A stretch of DNA of 64,000 bases from Campylobacter gastrosuis (lineage in GTDB: Bacteria; Campylobacterota; Campylobacteria; Campylobacterales; Campylobacteraceae): contig NZ_JANURM010000001.1 of NCBI RefSeq assembly GCF_030249845.1, forward strand, positions 147,364-211,363, read 5' to 3'. Of this stretch, positions 1-8,994 are shown piece after piece; position 1 is the first letter of the stretch; each line of letters starts with the position of its first letter. Made by a program: the position numbers and the translations under genes. A model generated the notes under the pieces. The model ran no database searches and was not told the DNA's origin. It saw nothing but the letters and a program-made list of their open reading frames with translations.

Positions 1-20
1 AGGGGTGAAAACCCCTTTTG
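1..20 (+). terminator. Rho-independent terminator of a gene left of the window
   Basis: A 6-bp stem (AGGGGT at 1-6, ACCCCT at 11-16) closes a GAAA loop and is followed by a short T run. It most likely ends a plus-strand gene lying outside the window. Confidence 0.5.
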
Positions 21-166
21 ATTTTATAACTGCTTTTTTATTCTTGTGTTTTGATTTAGTCGCTGATTTGTAATTTTAAACCAAAAAATTACGCTGTTTT
101 TGAGAATTTTTGTGGTTTGAAGTAGAACTTCGCTTGAAATTTACAAAGTGTCGCTTGTTTTTTTCT

Positions 167-215
167 TTAAGGGAGAAGGGGGCTTGAATTGCGAAGTCAC
201 CCCCTTCTCCCTTAA
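167..215. repeat. Perfect 16-bp inverted repeat
   Basis: The arm TTAAGGGAGAAGGGGG (167-182) is perfectly complementary to 200-215, with a 17-nt loop. It is GC-rich compared with its surroundings and not attached to any gene end. It could be a dispersed intergenic repeat, a bidirectional terminator or a structured RNA; nothing in the window decides between these. Confidence 0.6.
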
Positions 216-327
216 CAACCCACAACCCCGACGACGCTCTATCGTTGCTGTGCTTCGCACAGGTTTTTATCGCCGACAAGTCGGATTTACGTTTTAGCGT
301 TTTAAAATTCTAAAAACGCTATATTTT

Positions 328-417
328 GCAGACCACCAAAACAATGTCGTAACATTGTTTGTTTCATCTTTCGCAAACCACAAAAATGGTGTCTTAACAC
401 CATTTTTGTTTTCGTTT
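328..417. repeat. Two tandem 45-bp units, each with a different but intact hairpin
   Basis: Unit 1 begins GCAGACCACC at 328 and unit 2 begins GCAAACCACA at 373, an exact 45-bp period. Each has a stem with a 4-nt loop: AAACAATGT (339-347) with ACATTGTTT (352-360), loop CGTA; and AAAAATGGTGT (382-392) with ACACCATTTTT (397-407), loop CTTA. The stem sequences differ but pairing is kept in both, which suggests selection on structure. The second hairpin could also terminate the minus-strand gene that ends at 420. Confidence 0.55.
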
Positions 418-419
418 GC

Positions 420-3400
420 TCACCAGTCAATTCGGCGGTTTGTGCGGTTTGAGACATTATCGGTGTCAATGACAAATTGTCCGACATCGGTTTTATTACC
501 ATTTTTATCGTAGCTTCTGCCGCCCCAGTTGCTTGATTTGCCGTAGAAATTCACTTCTAGGACGTTCTCACCTATGCCACCATTTTGGACGTTGCTCTCA
601 TCTAACAGATACGGCGAAATGTCGCCAAGTTTGATGAAAATTTTATCCTTACCGCCTTTGTTGCTTGATAGTCTGATGTCTTGTTTGCCCTGATTTACGG
701 CACCGATACCACTTATTCTAGCGGTGTTTAGGGCTCTTTGGTCTGTCCAGTAAGCTCTTGGGTCTAGATTGTTTTCAGCTTGATTTACAAACCAATCTTT
801 TAAATTCTCACTTGCAAACTCTGGCGTTGAGTTTAGGATTAGCCCGGTTGTGCTTAGGTCGTTCATTAGTGTGCCGTTTGCTTGGCAGTCTTTGCAGTAA
901 AATCCATAATAAAGCTTAGCGTCAAAGCCACTTGACGGACCTTCGTAGTAAGGTGCGTAGAGTTTGCCTTGTATCATTAGGGCGTCGTGGGTTGTGTTTA
1001 TGTTGGCTGTGGTTTGCGAGTAGCTGTTTGAGAGCGTGTAGGCTTGTCTTGTGCCATCATCTTTTTCAAAGTCAGCCGAGCCATTTACCTTTAAGTCGCT
1101 GATGAAAAATTCTTGCGATGAGATGACAAATGGGGTTTGTGGATTTTGTCTGTAACGTGGGCTTACGTTTATGTATATATTTGCCGTTGAAGCCGTGTCA
1201 AAAAAGGCAGTTTCGGCTTTTAGTGGCATTTTGTTTTTGTTTTCTGTTGGATAGAATTTTGAATAGCCGTTGCTTATGCCACGTAGTTTATTTGCTTCAT
1301 TGTAATTTGTGCTTGTATCATCTAAATTTAGCCCAGTCGTGTTTGTCGCTAGTGCTATGCGTTTAGCTAGTGGCTGGTCTTTGTTTGGCGAGTTATCTAT
1401 AAATGGTATGCGTGTGCGTTTTGCGGTTATGTTGCTTCTTAGTGTTGGGTCGGTTGAGTTTATATCGCCTACGTTTGAGTAGTTAAGCGTAAAGCTAACT
1501 GGCTCGGCGTAGCAGTTGGTTGTGAAATTTGATAATTCTGTGCCGTTTTGGGCGACTGCTTTTATGCTTAAATTTAGCGTGGCTTTTTGCTTTAAGCTCT
1601 CATCGCTTGAAGTTGCGTTAAAATCATCTAAATACGTGTAGCCGTTGTTTGCATTTGTAATGCCATTAAATGTCGCTTTTATACCAGCTGGGATAAATTT
1701 TAATGTATCGGCTAGCTCAATATCACAATCAACCAAATCCCTGGTAAAGCCACCTGATTGGGTGCCGCTTCGTTTGCACTCCCTGCCATATCCGTTTGTG
1801 TTTTTATCATCAACTGCCGTCCATTTATTATCTAAAATTTTAAAGTCAAACTCCATTAAATCCCAAAAGATAAATCCGCCAGTTCGTGATTCGTTGTTGG
1901 TAAAATTTAGTCCGGGTAGCGGTAGGTTTTGGTTTGGACACGTTTTGTTTTTGGTTTTAAAGACATCTGATAGCTGGGTGTCGTATTTGCCTGTTTTTAT
2001 CGTGCTGTGTGTGCCTTTGGCTACGTGCGTTTGGTCGGTGTTGCGTGTCGGTAGCTCGGCGTTATTAGCTCCTAGTGCTTTGACGCTAAAATAGTAGGTT
2101 TTACCTGCAAATAGCTTTTGTTTATCTAGCTTTGAGCCAGTTGATGATAAGCCGTTGTTTGTGCGGTTGTAAATCTCAAATTTTAGACCAGCTGGGCGGA
2201 TTGAGAATGTATCTGAGGTGCTAACTGGACTTTGATTTAGTATGTTTTGACTAAATGTGCCATCTTGTGCGGTAAATACCTTAAATTTTGCATTTTTTGT
2301 GATTTTTTTATCCATATTTGGGATATCAAAGCAGTATCCGTTTGACGGGACGGATATTGTCGGATAGTTATTGGCGTCCGTGATGAAATCGGTGCTTGTT
2401 TCTTTCTTTTTCTTTGGATTATTTGTATCCGTTTCATCTGAGTAGTTTGCTTCGTATTCTAGGGCGACAGCGACCTTGTCATCGCCACTTGTTAGACCCC
2501 CGCCACCATTTTCATCTTTGGCGATTATGCAAAATTGCCCGCTCTTGCCTACCTGCCTAGCTCTTAGCGGACTACCCCAAAGCCAGTTTAGGTCTTTTTG
2601 TTTATTTTTAAATGCATCAAGAAATTCTTTATCCACGACCTTATACTTTGAGCCACCACTTGGCTCGTCCATACAGAATTTGTCGCTGTCGGCGATTAAA
2701 AACGAAGTCGCTTGTGTTACGATTGAGTTAAGCATCATTGTAAAATAGTCAGGCTTTTGTAAATTTTTAGCGTTGCCATTGTATTTTATTTTTACTCTAT
2801 ATTGAGTTGCTGGGATTAGTTTTAATCCGTTGTTTGCTGTAAAGCTTCTGCCATTACAGCCATCAGGGTTGTTGTATGTGTAGTAAGTTGGAGATACTAC
2901 GTTGCCATCTTTTGTGGTTCTATTGATTGAAGTTGGTGTTGCGTTTGCGGTTTTGCAGTAGGTTGCTTTTTGGTTTCTTTCATCTGTTAGTTCAACTCTA
3001 AAATCGCCAGAGCCTATAAAACCCATATTAATATTCCATTTATTCCAAACGCTTCTAACAGAGCCGTTGTCACTTTTATCTCTTACCACAATGGTTGCAT
3101 TTGTTACTTTGCCACTTGCGTCACGCTGTGCGTTTTCTGTGCGATATTGAACGCCTTCTGAGTAGTTCCACCTGTTATAAACGTTATTATTTCTACCAAC
3201 TGTTTCTTCAATTTCATTTGGCACTTGGATATCGCCCTCTAAATAGATAGAAAATTCGCCTGTGATTTTTGAAAAAAGGTCAAAGAAATTTTGTGAGAAG
3301 TAAAAATTTATATCTTTACCTTGATAAAATCTTTTGTTTAAAGTAGGGTCGTTAAATGTCTTTGTTTTATAAAGGTATTTGTTAATTTTATCTTGCGATA

Positions 3401-3624
3401 CTTTTTTAGGGTCTATTTCATCTGTGATATTTCCACCCCAGCTTGAAACATCGGCGTCTAAGGTATTTTTTTGGTTAAAAATAAACATTTTAATGCCTTT
3501 TGTGCGTTTTGCACCGCCAGTGCTTCTGCACTCATCAGCAAAGGCAAAATTGGCTAAAACTAAAACAGCTAGGCAAATCTTAAATTTACGTCCTACCCCC
3601 CCCCCATTTGCTTATGTTTAACAT
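420..3624 (-). pseudogene. Phase-variable secreted/surface protein, OFF state in this sequence
   Basis: The 1022-residue frame (3488-420) has no signal peptide and begins inside a longer gene. An upstream ATG at 3622-3624, with an AAGGGGG Shine-Dalgarno, encodes MLNISKW and then enters a run of ten G (3596-3605) that leads to an immediate TAG. With nine G (or twelve) the frame continues through a Sec signal peptide (hydrophobic ICLAVLVLANFAFA, cleavage after about residue 29) into the large frame, giving about 1067 residues. The body is rich in Asn, Thr and Ser with scattered Cys, two FSIRPAGLKF/KFIPAGIKATF-like segments and two possible PglB glycosylation sequons (DFNAT, DINST). There is no C-terminal barrel and no family I can name. 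It is labelled pseudogene only because of the frameshift; reversible slipped-strand switching is the better reading. Confidence 0.8.
3596..3605 (-). repeat. Poly-G tract (10 G) acting as a contingency switch
   Basis: Ten consecutive C on the plus strand, i.e. ten G on the coding strand, lie seven codons into the gene starting at 3624. Length 10 gives a TAG directly after the tract; length 9 restores a signal peptide and a frame of over 1000 codons. G runs of 8-12 near the 5' end of surface genes are the classical Campylobacter phase-variation signature. Confidence 0.85.
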
Positions 3625-3652
3625 TTATAACCCCCTTGTTAAAGTTTTATTT

Positions 3653-3658
3653 ATTGTA
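3653..3658 (-). promoter_or_regulatory. Candidate -10 box of the phase-variable gene
   Basis: TACAAT on the minus strand lies about 30 bp before the ATG at 3624. No clear -35 is visible, as is usual for Campylobacter sigma-70 promoters. Confidence 0.4.
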
Positions 3659-3724
3659 GCCAAAATTTTCTTAGTTTAAACTACTTTTTGCTAAACTCTC
3701 GCAAAAAATTTTCAAGGAGTAACG

Positions 3725-4903
3725 ATGAGTAACGATAATTTTACAAAAATCGCACAAAGCGTAAGAGATGAGGCTGGATATAAAGACCCTATTGCCTTTG
3801 CCATTGGCAGAGTAGAACGTGGAGTGGTGGATAAAAGTGCGATTTTATCGGTAAATTATGTGGTTGTAAATTTCAAAGAGAGCTATTTAAGCGCGGCTGT
3901 GATTATCAAAGCGTTAAGAGAGTGCGGTGTGAGCGTGGATTTTAGCGGTAGCGAATTTGTGGCTGATTTTAGTAAAGATGTGGCACTTAAAGCGTGGGAG
4001 ATGTTTAAAATTTTTGAGAGTGAGATAGAAAAACACCAAAATGTAAAGCTAGTTAGAGCGGTTTTAAACGAGCTTGAAAATGCGCAAAACGAGGGTAAAT
4101 TTAGAGTGGCATTTTTATTTAGCGACGAAAAGCCAAAGAGCGTTGAAGCGGTCTATCTAAAACTCTATCTTTTAAGTCAAAATAAGGCAGAGCTTCGCTC
4201 ACTATGCCTTGACGGGGCGTTTGGAGTGCTAAAAAACGTAGCTTGGGACATAAATGGCAAACCAATTGAGCTTGAATATTTACGCCAAAATGAGATAGAA
4301 CTAAAAATGAGAGGCGAGTATCCAGCGATTTTAAGCGTAGATAAATTCCCACGCTTTTTAAGCCACGTAATACCAGCTGATAATACTAGAATCCTTGAAA
4401 CGTCAAAGGTAAGAATGGGCGCAAGTTTGAGCGCCGGCACGACCATAATGCCGGGCGCTGCTTATGTGAATTTTAACGCTGGCACGACCGGTAGCGTAAT
4501 GGTAGAGGGCAGGGTAAGCAGCTCTGTTGTCGTGGGCGAGGGCTCAGATGTCGGAGGCGGGGCGTCAATACTTGGCGTATTAAGCGGAACAAATGGCAAT
4601 CCAGTGGGTATCGGCAAACATTGCTTGCTTGGCGCAAACTCAGTCACTGGCATACCGCTTGGCGATAAGTGCATTGTTGATGCTGGGATTGCGATTTTAG
4701 AGGGCACAAAGGTATTTATAAGCGAGAAAGACAGAAAGGTTTTAAGCGAGATAAATCCTAAATTTAGCTTTGATAGAGAGCTTTATAAAGGACTAGAACT
4801 TGCAAATTTAAATGGACTTCATTTTAGACAAAATAGCCAAACAGGGCAAATCATCGCAAGTGCTTCAAAACGCGCCATTAAGCTAAACGAGGCACTTCAT
4901 TAA
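3725..4903 (+). CDS. dapD: Tetrahydrodipicolinate N-succinyltransferase DapD
   Basis: It transfers succinyl from succinyl-CoA to tetrahydrodipicolinate in the succinylase branch of the DAP/lysine pathway, feeding peptidoglycan synthesis in the cytoplasm. The 392-residue length fits the longer epsilon-type DapD. Residues about 235-325 show the left-handed beta-helix pattern (MGASLSAGTTIMPGAAYVN, then GSDVGGGASILG) of hexapeptide acyltransferases. The start is set by AAGGAG at 3714-3719. The stop codon overlaps the next start by one base (TAATG), so it probably heads an operon with the NYN and DJ-1-like genes. Confidence 0.92.
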   Translation: MSNDNFTKIAQSVRDEAGYKDPIAFAIGRVERGVVDKSAILSVNYVVVNFKESYLSAAVIIKALRECGVSVDFSGSEFVADFSKDVALKAWEMFKIFESEIEKHQNVKLVRAVLNELENAQNEGKFRVAFLFSDEKPKSVEAVYLKLYLLSQNKAELRSLCLDGAFGVLKNVAWDINGKPIELEYLRQNEIELKMRGEYPAILSVDKFPRFLSHVIPADNTRILETSKVRMGASLSAGTTIMPGAAYVNFNAGTTGSVMVEGRVSSSVVVGEGSDVGGGASILGVLSGTNGNPVGIGKHCLLGANSVTGIPLGDKCIVDAGIAILEGTKVFISEKDRKVLSEINPKFSFDRELYKGLELANLNGLHFRQNSQTGQIIASASKRAIKLNEALH

Positions 4904-5682
4904 TGTATGAAAAAATAGCCGTTTTAATAGACGCTGAGAATTTCTCATATGCTTTGATTGAGCGAGTTTTAGGCGAAATTTCGCACTTTGGCAAGATAGC
5001 TAAGATAAAGGCGTATGGGGATTTTGGTAGCTCACATCTTCGTGGATATAAAGAAATTTCGCTTAATTTTAATATCACGCCAGTGCAAAATTTCAACTAC
5101 ACAACGGCTAAAAACTCATCAGATATCGCGCTCGTTATTGACGCTATGGACTTGCTTTATAGCGGTATTTATGACGCATTTGCTATCGTTTCAAACGACA
5201 GCGACTTTTTAAGGCTATCATCAAGGATAAGAGATAACGGCGTAGCAACTATCGGCGTGGGCGAAATGAGCGATAAAAGCGTGGCTTATACGCACTATAT
5301 CTGCATAAATAAGGCAGAAAATGGGGCTAAAAATGATGATTTAAAAAAGCTGGATTTGGTTGATGATAAATTAATAGATAGGGTAGCGAAATTTTTTAGC
5401 TTTTTATCAAAAGATGAGATAAAAGAGCCAGTAAAACCAGCTAAAAAAAGTGGCGTTGATAAGCTTTTAGATGAGATAAAGCAGACTTTAAAGACCGATA
5501 AAAACGGCTTTTATAATTGTGGCGAGTTTGGGAGTTTGCTTAAACAACGCTATGATGATTTAAAGCTTACTGACTACCCAAAAAAGGCTGGGGATTTTGT
5601 AAGACAGCTTGAAAAAGAGCAAAAAGTCATCTTAAAAACTGAAAATTCAGCACTAAAATTTAAACCAAAGGATACAAAATGA
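4903..5682 (+). CDS. NYN-domain putative ribonuclease with C-terminal LOTUS/OST-HTH domain
   Basis: Residues 1-145 form a NYN (PIN-like nuclease) domain: IAVLIDAENFS at the N terminus, SSDIALVIDAMDLLY and IVSNDSDFLRL supply the acidic residues expected for metal binding. Residues about 185-258 (DKLLDEIKQTL, then FVRQLEKEQKVILK) look like an OST-HTH/LOTUS RNA-binding winged helix. The combination suggests an RNA-directed nuclease or RNA-silencing type protein; the substrate is unknown. It overlaps dapD by 1 nt and the next gene by 4 nt (ATGA), so it is translationally coupled to both. Confidence 0.75.
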   Translation: MYEKIAVLIDAENFSYALIERVLGEISHFGKIAKIKAYGDFGSSHLRGYKEISLNFNITPVQNFNYTTAKNSSDIALVIDAMDLLYSGIYDAFAIVSNDSDFLRLSSRIRDNGVATIGVGEMSDKSVAYTHYICINKAENGAKNDDLKKLDLVDDKLIDRVAKFFSFLSKDEIKEPVKPAKKSGVDKLLDEIKQTLKTDKNGFYNCGEFGSLLKQRYDDLKLTDYPKKAGDFVRQLEKEQKVILKTENSALKFKPKDTK

Positions 5683-6161
5683 ACGTAGCAGTCGTAATGT
5701 ATGATAGGATAAATCTTATAAATTTTGCAAATGTGCTTGGGTTTATAAAATCTTTTGAAAATGCAAATGTCAAAACCTGCGGATTTAAGAGCGAGGTGGT
5801 TGATGAGTTTGGCATTAAAATGCACCCTGAAATTTACGGCGAGGGGATTTATGGGGCTGATATTTTAGTCGTGCCTGACGGCGTTGGGGCGCTGAATTTA
5901 CGCCACGATGAGATATTTTTATCGTGGATAAAATCAGGCTCATCAACAAAGACTAAAATCGGCTTTGATTTAGGCTCACTAATTCTTGCTGGGGCTGGAT
6001 TTTTGCAAGGCAAAAAGGCGACAATTAGGGGCGGATACAAAAACGCCCTAAGCGAATACTGCGAAATTTGCGGTGAGAAAGTCTGCCAAAGTGGCGATAT
6101 AATCAGCGTTAGCGAGTGGGGCGATGAGATAAAGTCAAAACTCGCTCAAATTTTAGCTTAA
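5679..6161 (+). CDS. DJ-1/PfpI superfamily protein, nucleophile Cys replaced
   Basis: A 160-residue flavodoxin-like protein of the DJ-1/PfpI/glutamine-amidotransferase superfamily: [15 protein letters not shown] at the N terminus, [14 protein letters not shown] in the middle and an elbow followed by [17 protein letters not shown]. At the elbow, where active members have Cys (as in xxCTGAxxLAxAGLL), this protein has Asp ([11 protein letters not shown]). It therefore probably lacks the thiol chemistry of deglycase or protease members and may be regulatory or ligand-binding. It is the last gene of the dapD cluster. Confidence 0.7.
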   Translation: MNVAVVMYDRINLINFANVLGFIKSFENANVKTCGFKSEVVDEFGIKMHPEIYGEGIYGADILVVPDGVGALNLRHDEIFLSWIKSGSSTKTKIGFDLGSLILAGAGFLQGKKATIRGGYKNALSEYCEICGEKVCQSGDIISVSEWGDEIKSKLAQILA

Positions 6162-6168
6162 AGTTTTA

Positions 6169-6177
6169 TTTGATATA
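6169..6177 (+). promoter_or_regulatory. Sigma-70 -10 box of efp
   Basis: TGATATAAT lies about 30 bp upstream of the efp ATG in an AT-rich context, with the Shine-Dalgarno AAAGGAG in between. Confidence 0.55.
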
Positions 6178-6207
6178 ATCCAAACCTTAAAATTTAAAGG
6201 AGAAAAA

Positions 6208-6774
6208 ATGGCTTCATACTCAATGGGCGACCTAAAAAAGGGTCTAAAAATAGAAATTGACGGCATACCATACAAGATAGTTGAGTATCAACACGTAAAA
6301 CCGGGCAAGGGCGCGGCGTTTGTGCGTGCAAAAATCAAGTCGTTTATTGACGGCAAGGTGCTTGAAAAGACCTTTCACGCTGGCGATAAGTGTGAGCAAC
6401 CACACCTAGAAGAGAAGCAAATGCAGTATCTTTACGATGATGGCGAGTATTGTCAGTTTATGGATACGGCTACTTACGAGCAGGTCGCTATCGCTGATGA
6501 TGATGTGGGCGAGGCGAAAAAGTGGATAATTGATGGGATGATGGTTGATATTTTATTTCACAACGGCAAGGCGATTGGCGTTGAAGCACCGCAGGTCGTT
6601 GAGCTTAAAATCGTAGAAACTCCGCCAAATTTCAAGGGCGACACACAAGGTGGTAAAAAACCAGCCACGCTTGAAAGCGGTGCAGTCGTGCAGATACCTT
6701 TTCACGTTTTAGAAGGCGAGGTGATTAGGGTTGATACGGTTAGAGGCGAGTATATTGAGCGTGTGAATAAATAA
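6208..6774 (+). CDS. efp: Translation elongation factor P
   Basis: EF-P relieves ribosome stalling on polyproline stretches by entering the E site. The 188-residue length and three-domain layout match the family. The loop [10 protein letters not shown] places the modifiable lysine at K34. The C-terminal domain motif ([14 protein letters not shown]-like, here [16 protein letters not shown]) is typical. A strong AAAGGAG Shine-Dalgarno sets the start, and a terminator follows the stop, so it is likely monocistronic. Proline-rich proteins in the window, such as TonB, are plausible clients. Confidence 0.95.
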   Translation: MASYSMGDLKKGLKIEIDGIPYKIVEYQHVKPGKGAAFVRAKIKSFIDGKVLEKTFHAGDKCEQPHLEEKQMQYLYDDGEYCQFMDTATYEQVAIADDDVGEAKKWIIDGMMVDILFHNGKAIGVEAPQVVELKIVETPPNFKGDTQGGKKPATLESGAVVQIPFHVLEGEVIRVDTVRGEYIERVNK

Positions 6775-6796
6775 AAGAGCCGATTTTGGCTCTTTT
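6773..6796 (+). terminator. Rho-independent terminator after efp
   Basis: AAAAGAGCC (6773-6781) pairs with GGCTCTTTT (6788-6796) around a 6-nt loop, directly after the efp stop codon. Confidence 0.75.
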
Positions 6797-6807
6797 GGCG
6801 TGAATTT

Positions 6808-7191
6808 ATGGTTGATGATATTTTAAAATTTATACTTATAAAATACAAAACTCCGCCTGAAAATATCTTTGTAAAGCACCCGAGCATTTCGGTATTTAGG
6901 CACATTGATACGAAAAAATGGTATGCCTTGCTTATTTATTTAAAGGTCGGCGCAAAGTATGATGATGTTTCGTTAAACAATGCGATGACGCTTTTAAATT
7001 TAAAGCTACCGCCGGGGCTTGTCTTGCTTTTAACGGACAATAAGAGCTTTTTACCAGCCTATCATATGAATAAAAAGCACTGGATAAGCGTGAATTTAGA
7101 CAGCCCAGCGCTTAGCAAATCGCTCGTTTTTGAGTTAATTGATAAGAGTTATGAGCTTACTTTAAACGAAGCTGACAATGCGAATTTTTAG
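6808..7191 (+). CDS. MmcQ/YjbR-family protein
   Basis: A 127-residue protein with the features of the MmcQ/YjbR family (a small CyaY-like/double-wing fold suggested to bind DNA): KWYALLIYLKVG in the first half, then PPGLVLLLTDNKSFLPAYHMNKKHWISVNLD, where the HW pair and the basic residues before it are the family hallmark, ending in a helix ELIDKSYELT. The molecular role of the family is not settled. The ribosome binding site is weak. It reads toward the Bcr/CflA transporter 24 bp downstream and may be cotranscribed with it. Confidence 0.7.
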   Translation: MVDDILKFILIKYKTPPENIFVKHPSISVFRHIDTKKWYALLIYLKVGAKYDDVSLNNAMTLLNLKLPPGLVLLLTDNKSFLPAYHMNKKHWISVNLDSPALSKSLVFELIDKSYELTLNEADNANF

Positions 7192-7215
7192 GCTAATTTT
7201 ACTTTAAACGAGATT

Positions 7216-8385
7216 ATGAAACGAAATTCTAAACTATTTTTACTGCTATTTTTAGGAGCACTTTCGGCGTTTGGACCATTTGTGATTGACCTTTATTTGC
7301 CAGCACTACCGCTGATTTCACATAGTTTTAGTGCTAGTGTGTCGCTTACTCAGCTCACGCTTACGACAAGTATGGCTGGACTTGCTGTGGGTCAGTTATT
7401 TATCGGGCCAATAAGCGATAAATTTGGGCGGAAGCTACCTTTAACGATATCGCTTATCATCTACACCATTAGCACGATTTTTATATTTTTTACCAAAAGC
7501 ATTGAGATGTTTATCTTTATGCGCGTTATTCAGGGCTTTTCATCGGCTGGTAGTCTTGTGATTGCACGTGCGATTGTGGGCGATTTATACAGCGGTGGGG
7601 AGTTAAGAAAATTTTTTTCGTTGATGATGGTTATCAACTCACTTGCACCGATTTTATCGCCAGTGATTGGGTCGTTTTTGATAAAGGTTACCGATTGGCG
7701 TGGGATTTTTGTGGTGCTTTCTCTCATTGGCATTACGCTTTTTATTGCAAATTTTAACTTCAAAGAGAGTTTGCCAGAGCACAGGCGATTTAAAGTCCCA
7801 CTTTTAGAGACTTATGCCATTTACAAAGAGATTTTTGTTTATAAAAAATTTATGATTTTTGTAGGGATTTTAACCTTTTCGCTTGGTGCGATGTTTGCCT
7901 ATATTTCGGCTAGTTCGTTTATTTTACAAGAGCATTTTAGCCTAGATCCGACCCAGTATGCGTTGTGTTTTGGTTTAAATGGAGCAGCTCTTAGCTTTGC
8001 TGCTTTTATTTCAAGCAAACTAAACGAAGCAAAAGCCCTAAAAATCGGCATTTTTGGGCTATTTGGTGTCTCGGTTTTTTTATTTTTGACATTTAGTTTA
8101 AATTTCGGACTTTATGCGGTTTTGGCTGGATTTTTTATGCAATTATTTTTTAGCGGATTTATCTTTCCAACAGCTTCGGCACTTGCTATGAATTGTGGGC
8201 GAAAATATGCTGGCTCAGCCTCTGCTGTGCTTGGATTTTGTCCGTTTTTATTAGGCGGTGTCGTGTCGCCACTTGTGGGACTTGGTGAGATTTTTTTTAG
8301 CACACCAGCCGTGATTTTTAGCTGTGCTTTTGTGGTTTTTGTGCTGTTTTTTATGGCAAAAAGGCATTTAAAAGAGCAAAATTAA
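7216..8385 (+). CDS. Bcr/CflA-family MFS drug exporter
   Basis: A 389-residue integral membrane protein with about 12 hydrophobic segments. The first helix carries the DLYLPALP motif typical of the Bcr/CflA (DHA1) subfamily. The loop between helices 2 and 3 has MFS motif A (GPISDKFGRK), and helix 4 has RVIQGFSSAGSLVIARAIVGD. Proton-driven export of drugs or metabolites such as bicyclomycin, sulfonamide or cysteine is the family role; the substrate cannot be told here. Confidence 0.85.
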   Translation: MKRNSKLFLLLFLGALSAFGPFVIDLYLPALPLISHSFSASVSLTQLTLTTSMAGLAVGQLFIGPISDKFGRKLPLTISLIIYTISTIFIFFTKSIEMFIFMRVIQGFSSAGSLVIARAIVGDLYSGGELRKFFSLMMVINSLAPILSPVIGSFLIKVTDWRGIFVVLSLIGITLFIANFNFKESLPEHRRFKVPLLETYAIYKEIFVYKKFMIFVGILTFSLGAMFAYISASSFILQEHFSLDPTQYALCFGLNGAALSFAAFISSKLNEAKALKIGIFGLFGVSVFLFLTFSLNFGLYAVLAGFFMQLFFSGFIFPTASALAMNCGRKYAGSASAVLGFCPFLLGGVVSPLVGLGEIFFSTPAVIFSCAFVVFVLFFMAKRHLKEQN

Positions 8386-8391
8386 TTAAAC

Positions 8392-8994
8392 TTAAACCAC
8401 CTTATCAACCCTAATGCTATCTAAAAAGCTATCTTTTAGCTCACTTAGTAAATTTTGCATATTTGTTATCTCTTTACTATTGGTATTTGTATTTTGATTT
8501 AGGGCGTCTGGGTAGAATTTAGCCAAAGCCTCCTTTTCATCGCTATTTAGCCCCTCTTTGCCGACATTTTCAAGTTTGATTTTTGCCTGCAAAGCTTGTA
8601 GCATTTTCATCTCATCCTCGTTTGAGCTTACTAGCTTACTTATGCGTATTTGGCGAGTATCAGCGGCTACGCTAACTATGCTTTTTAGATATTCATCTTG
8701 CTCATTTTTACTCATTAGCTCGTTTTGTGTGATGAGCCTGTCTTGGTTTTTATCAGCACTTAGTGTGCGGTTTAGCTCACTCTCAATAGTGTTGCTAGTA
8801 AAGCTAAATCCGCTTGGCTGGGTTATTAAAGAGCTTATGTATTCGCTTTTTTGAAAATACTTATCCACGCCCTCAATGCTTACTTGTGTGATTTTCATCC
8901 CTGTATTATTAATCCTGCCAAACTCCGCAAAATACGAATTTGTCCTTTCTTGCTCAGCCTTGTTTAAAGCTCCATTTTTATCATCATCAGCCAT
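8392..8994 (-). CDS. EF-hand (calcium-binding) protein of unknown function
   Basis: The 200-residue product has two canonical EF-hand loops: DDDKNGALNKAE (residues 3-14) and DKNQDRLITQNE (about residues 81-92), both with D/N at positions 1, 3 and 5 and E at position 12. A third, degenerate loop may lie in EGLNSDEKEAL. It has no signal peptide and begins in the middle of an EF-hand, so it may be the second part of a protein split from the gene upstream (8994-9368), whose stop overlaps this start by 1 nt (TAATG). A truncated paralog lies at 30029-30310. Role unknown. Confidence 0.6.
   Translation of the reverse strand: MADDDKNGALNKAEQERTNSYFAEFGRINNTGMKITQVSIEGVDKYFQKSEYISSLITQPSGFSFTSNTIESELNRTLSADKNQDRLITQNELMSKNEQDEYLKSIVSVAADTRQIRISKLVSSNEDEMKMLQALQAKIKLENVGKEGLNSDEKEALAKFYPDALNQNTNTNSKEITNMQNLLSELKDSFLDSIRVDKVV

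Larger units (their letters stand above)
21..419. other. Repeat-rich non-coding stretch
   Basis: About 400 bp without a credible gene; the short minus-strand reading frames have no recognisable product and run through inverted repeats. It holds a perfect 16-bp inverted repeat (167-215) and two tandem 45-bp hairpin units (328-417) directly downstream of the stop codon of the large minus-strand surface-protein gene. Confidence 0.6.

Noticed and set aside
76-279. Minus-strand frame of 67 codons
   Set aside because: It runs through the 16-bp inverted repeat, has no ribosome binding site and a biased low-complexity product.
328-417. Two-unit repeat considered as a CRISPR remnant
   Set aside because: Only two units, no constant repeat flanking variable spacers, and the variable part is the self-paired stem; a hairpin repeat fits better.
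302-502. Minus-strand frame of 66 codons through the 45-bp repeats
   Set aside because: It overlaps the end of the surface-protein gene out of frame and its sequence is just the translation of the hairpin repeats.
1645-2094. Plus-strand frame of 149 codons inside the surface-protein gene
   Set aside because: It is an antisense shadow of the coding strand with no start context or recognisable product.
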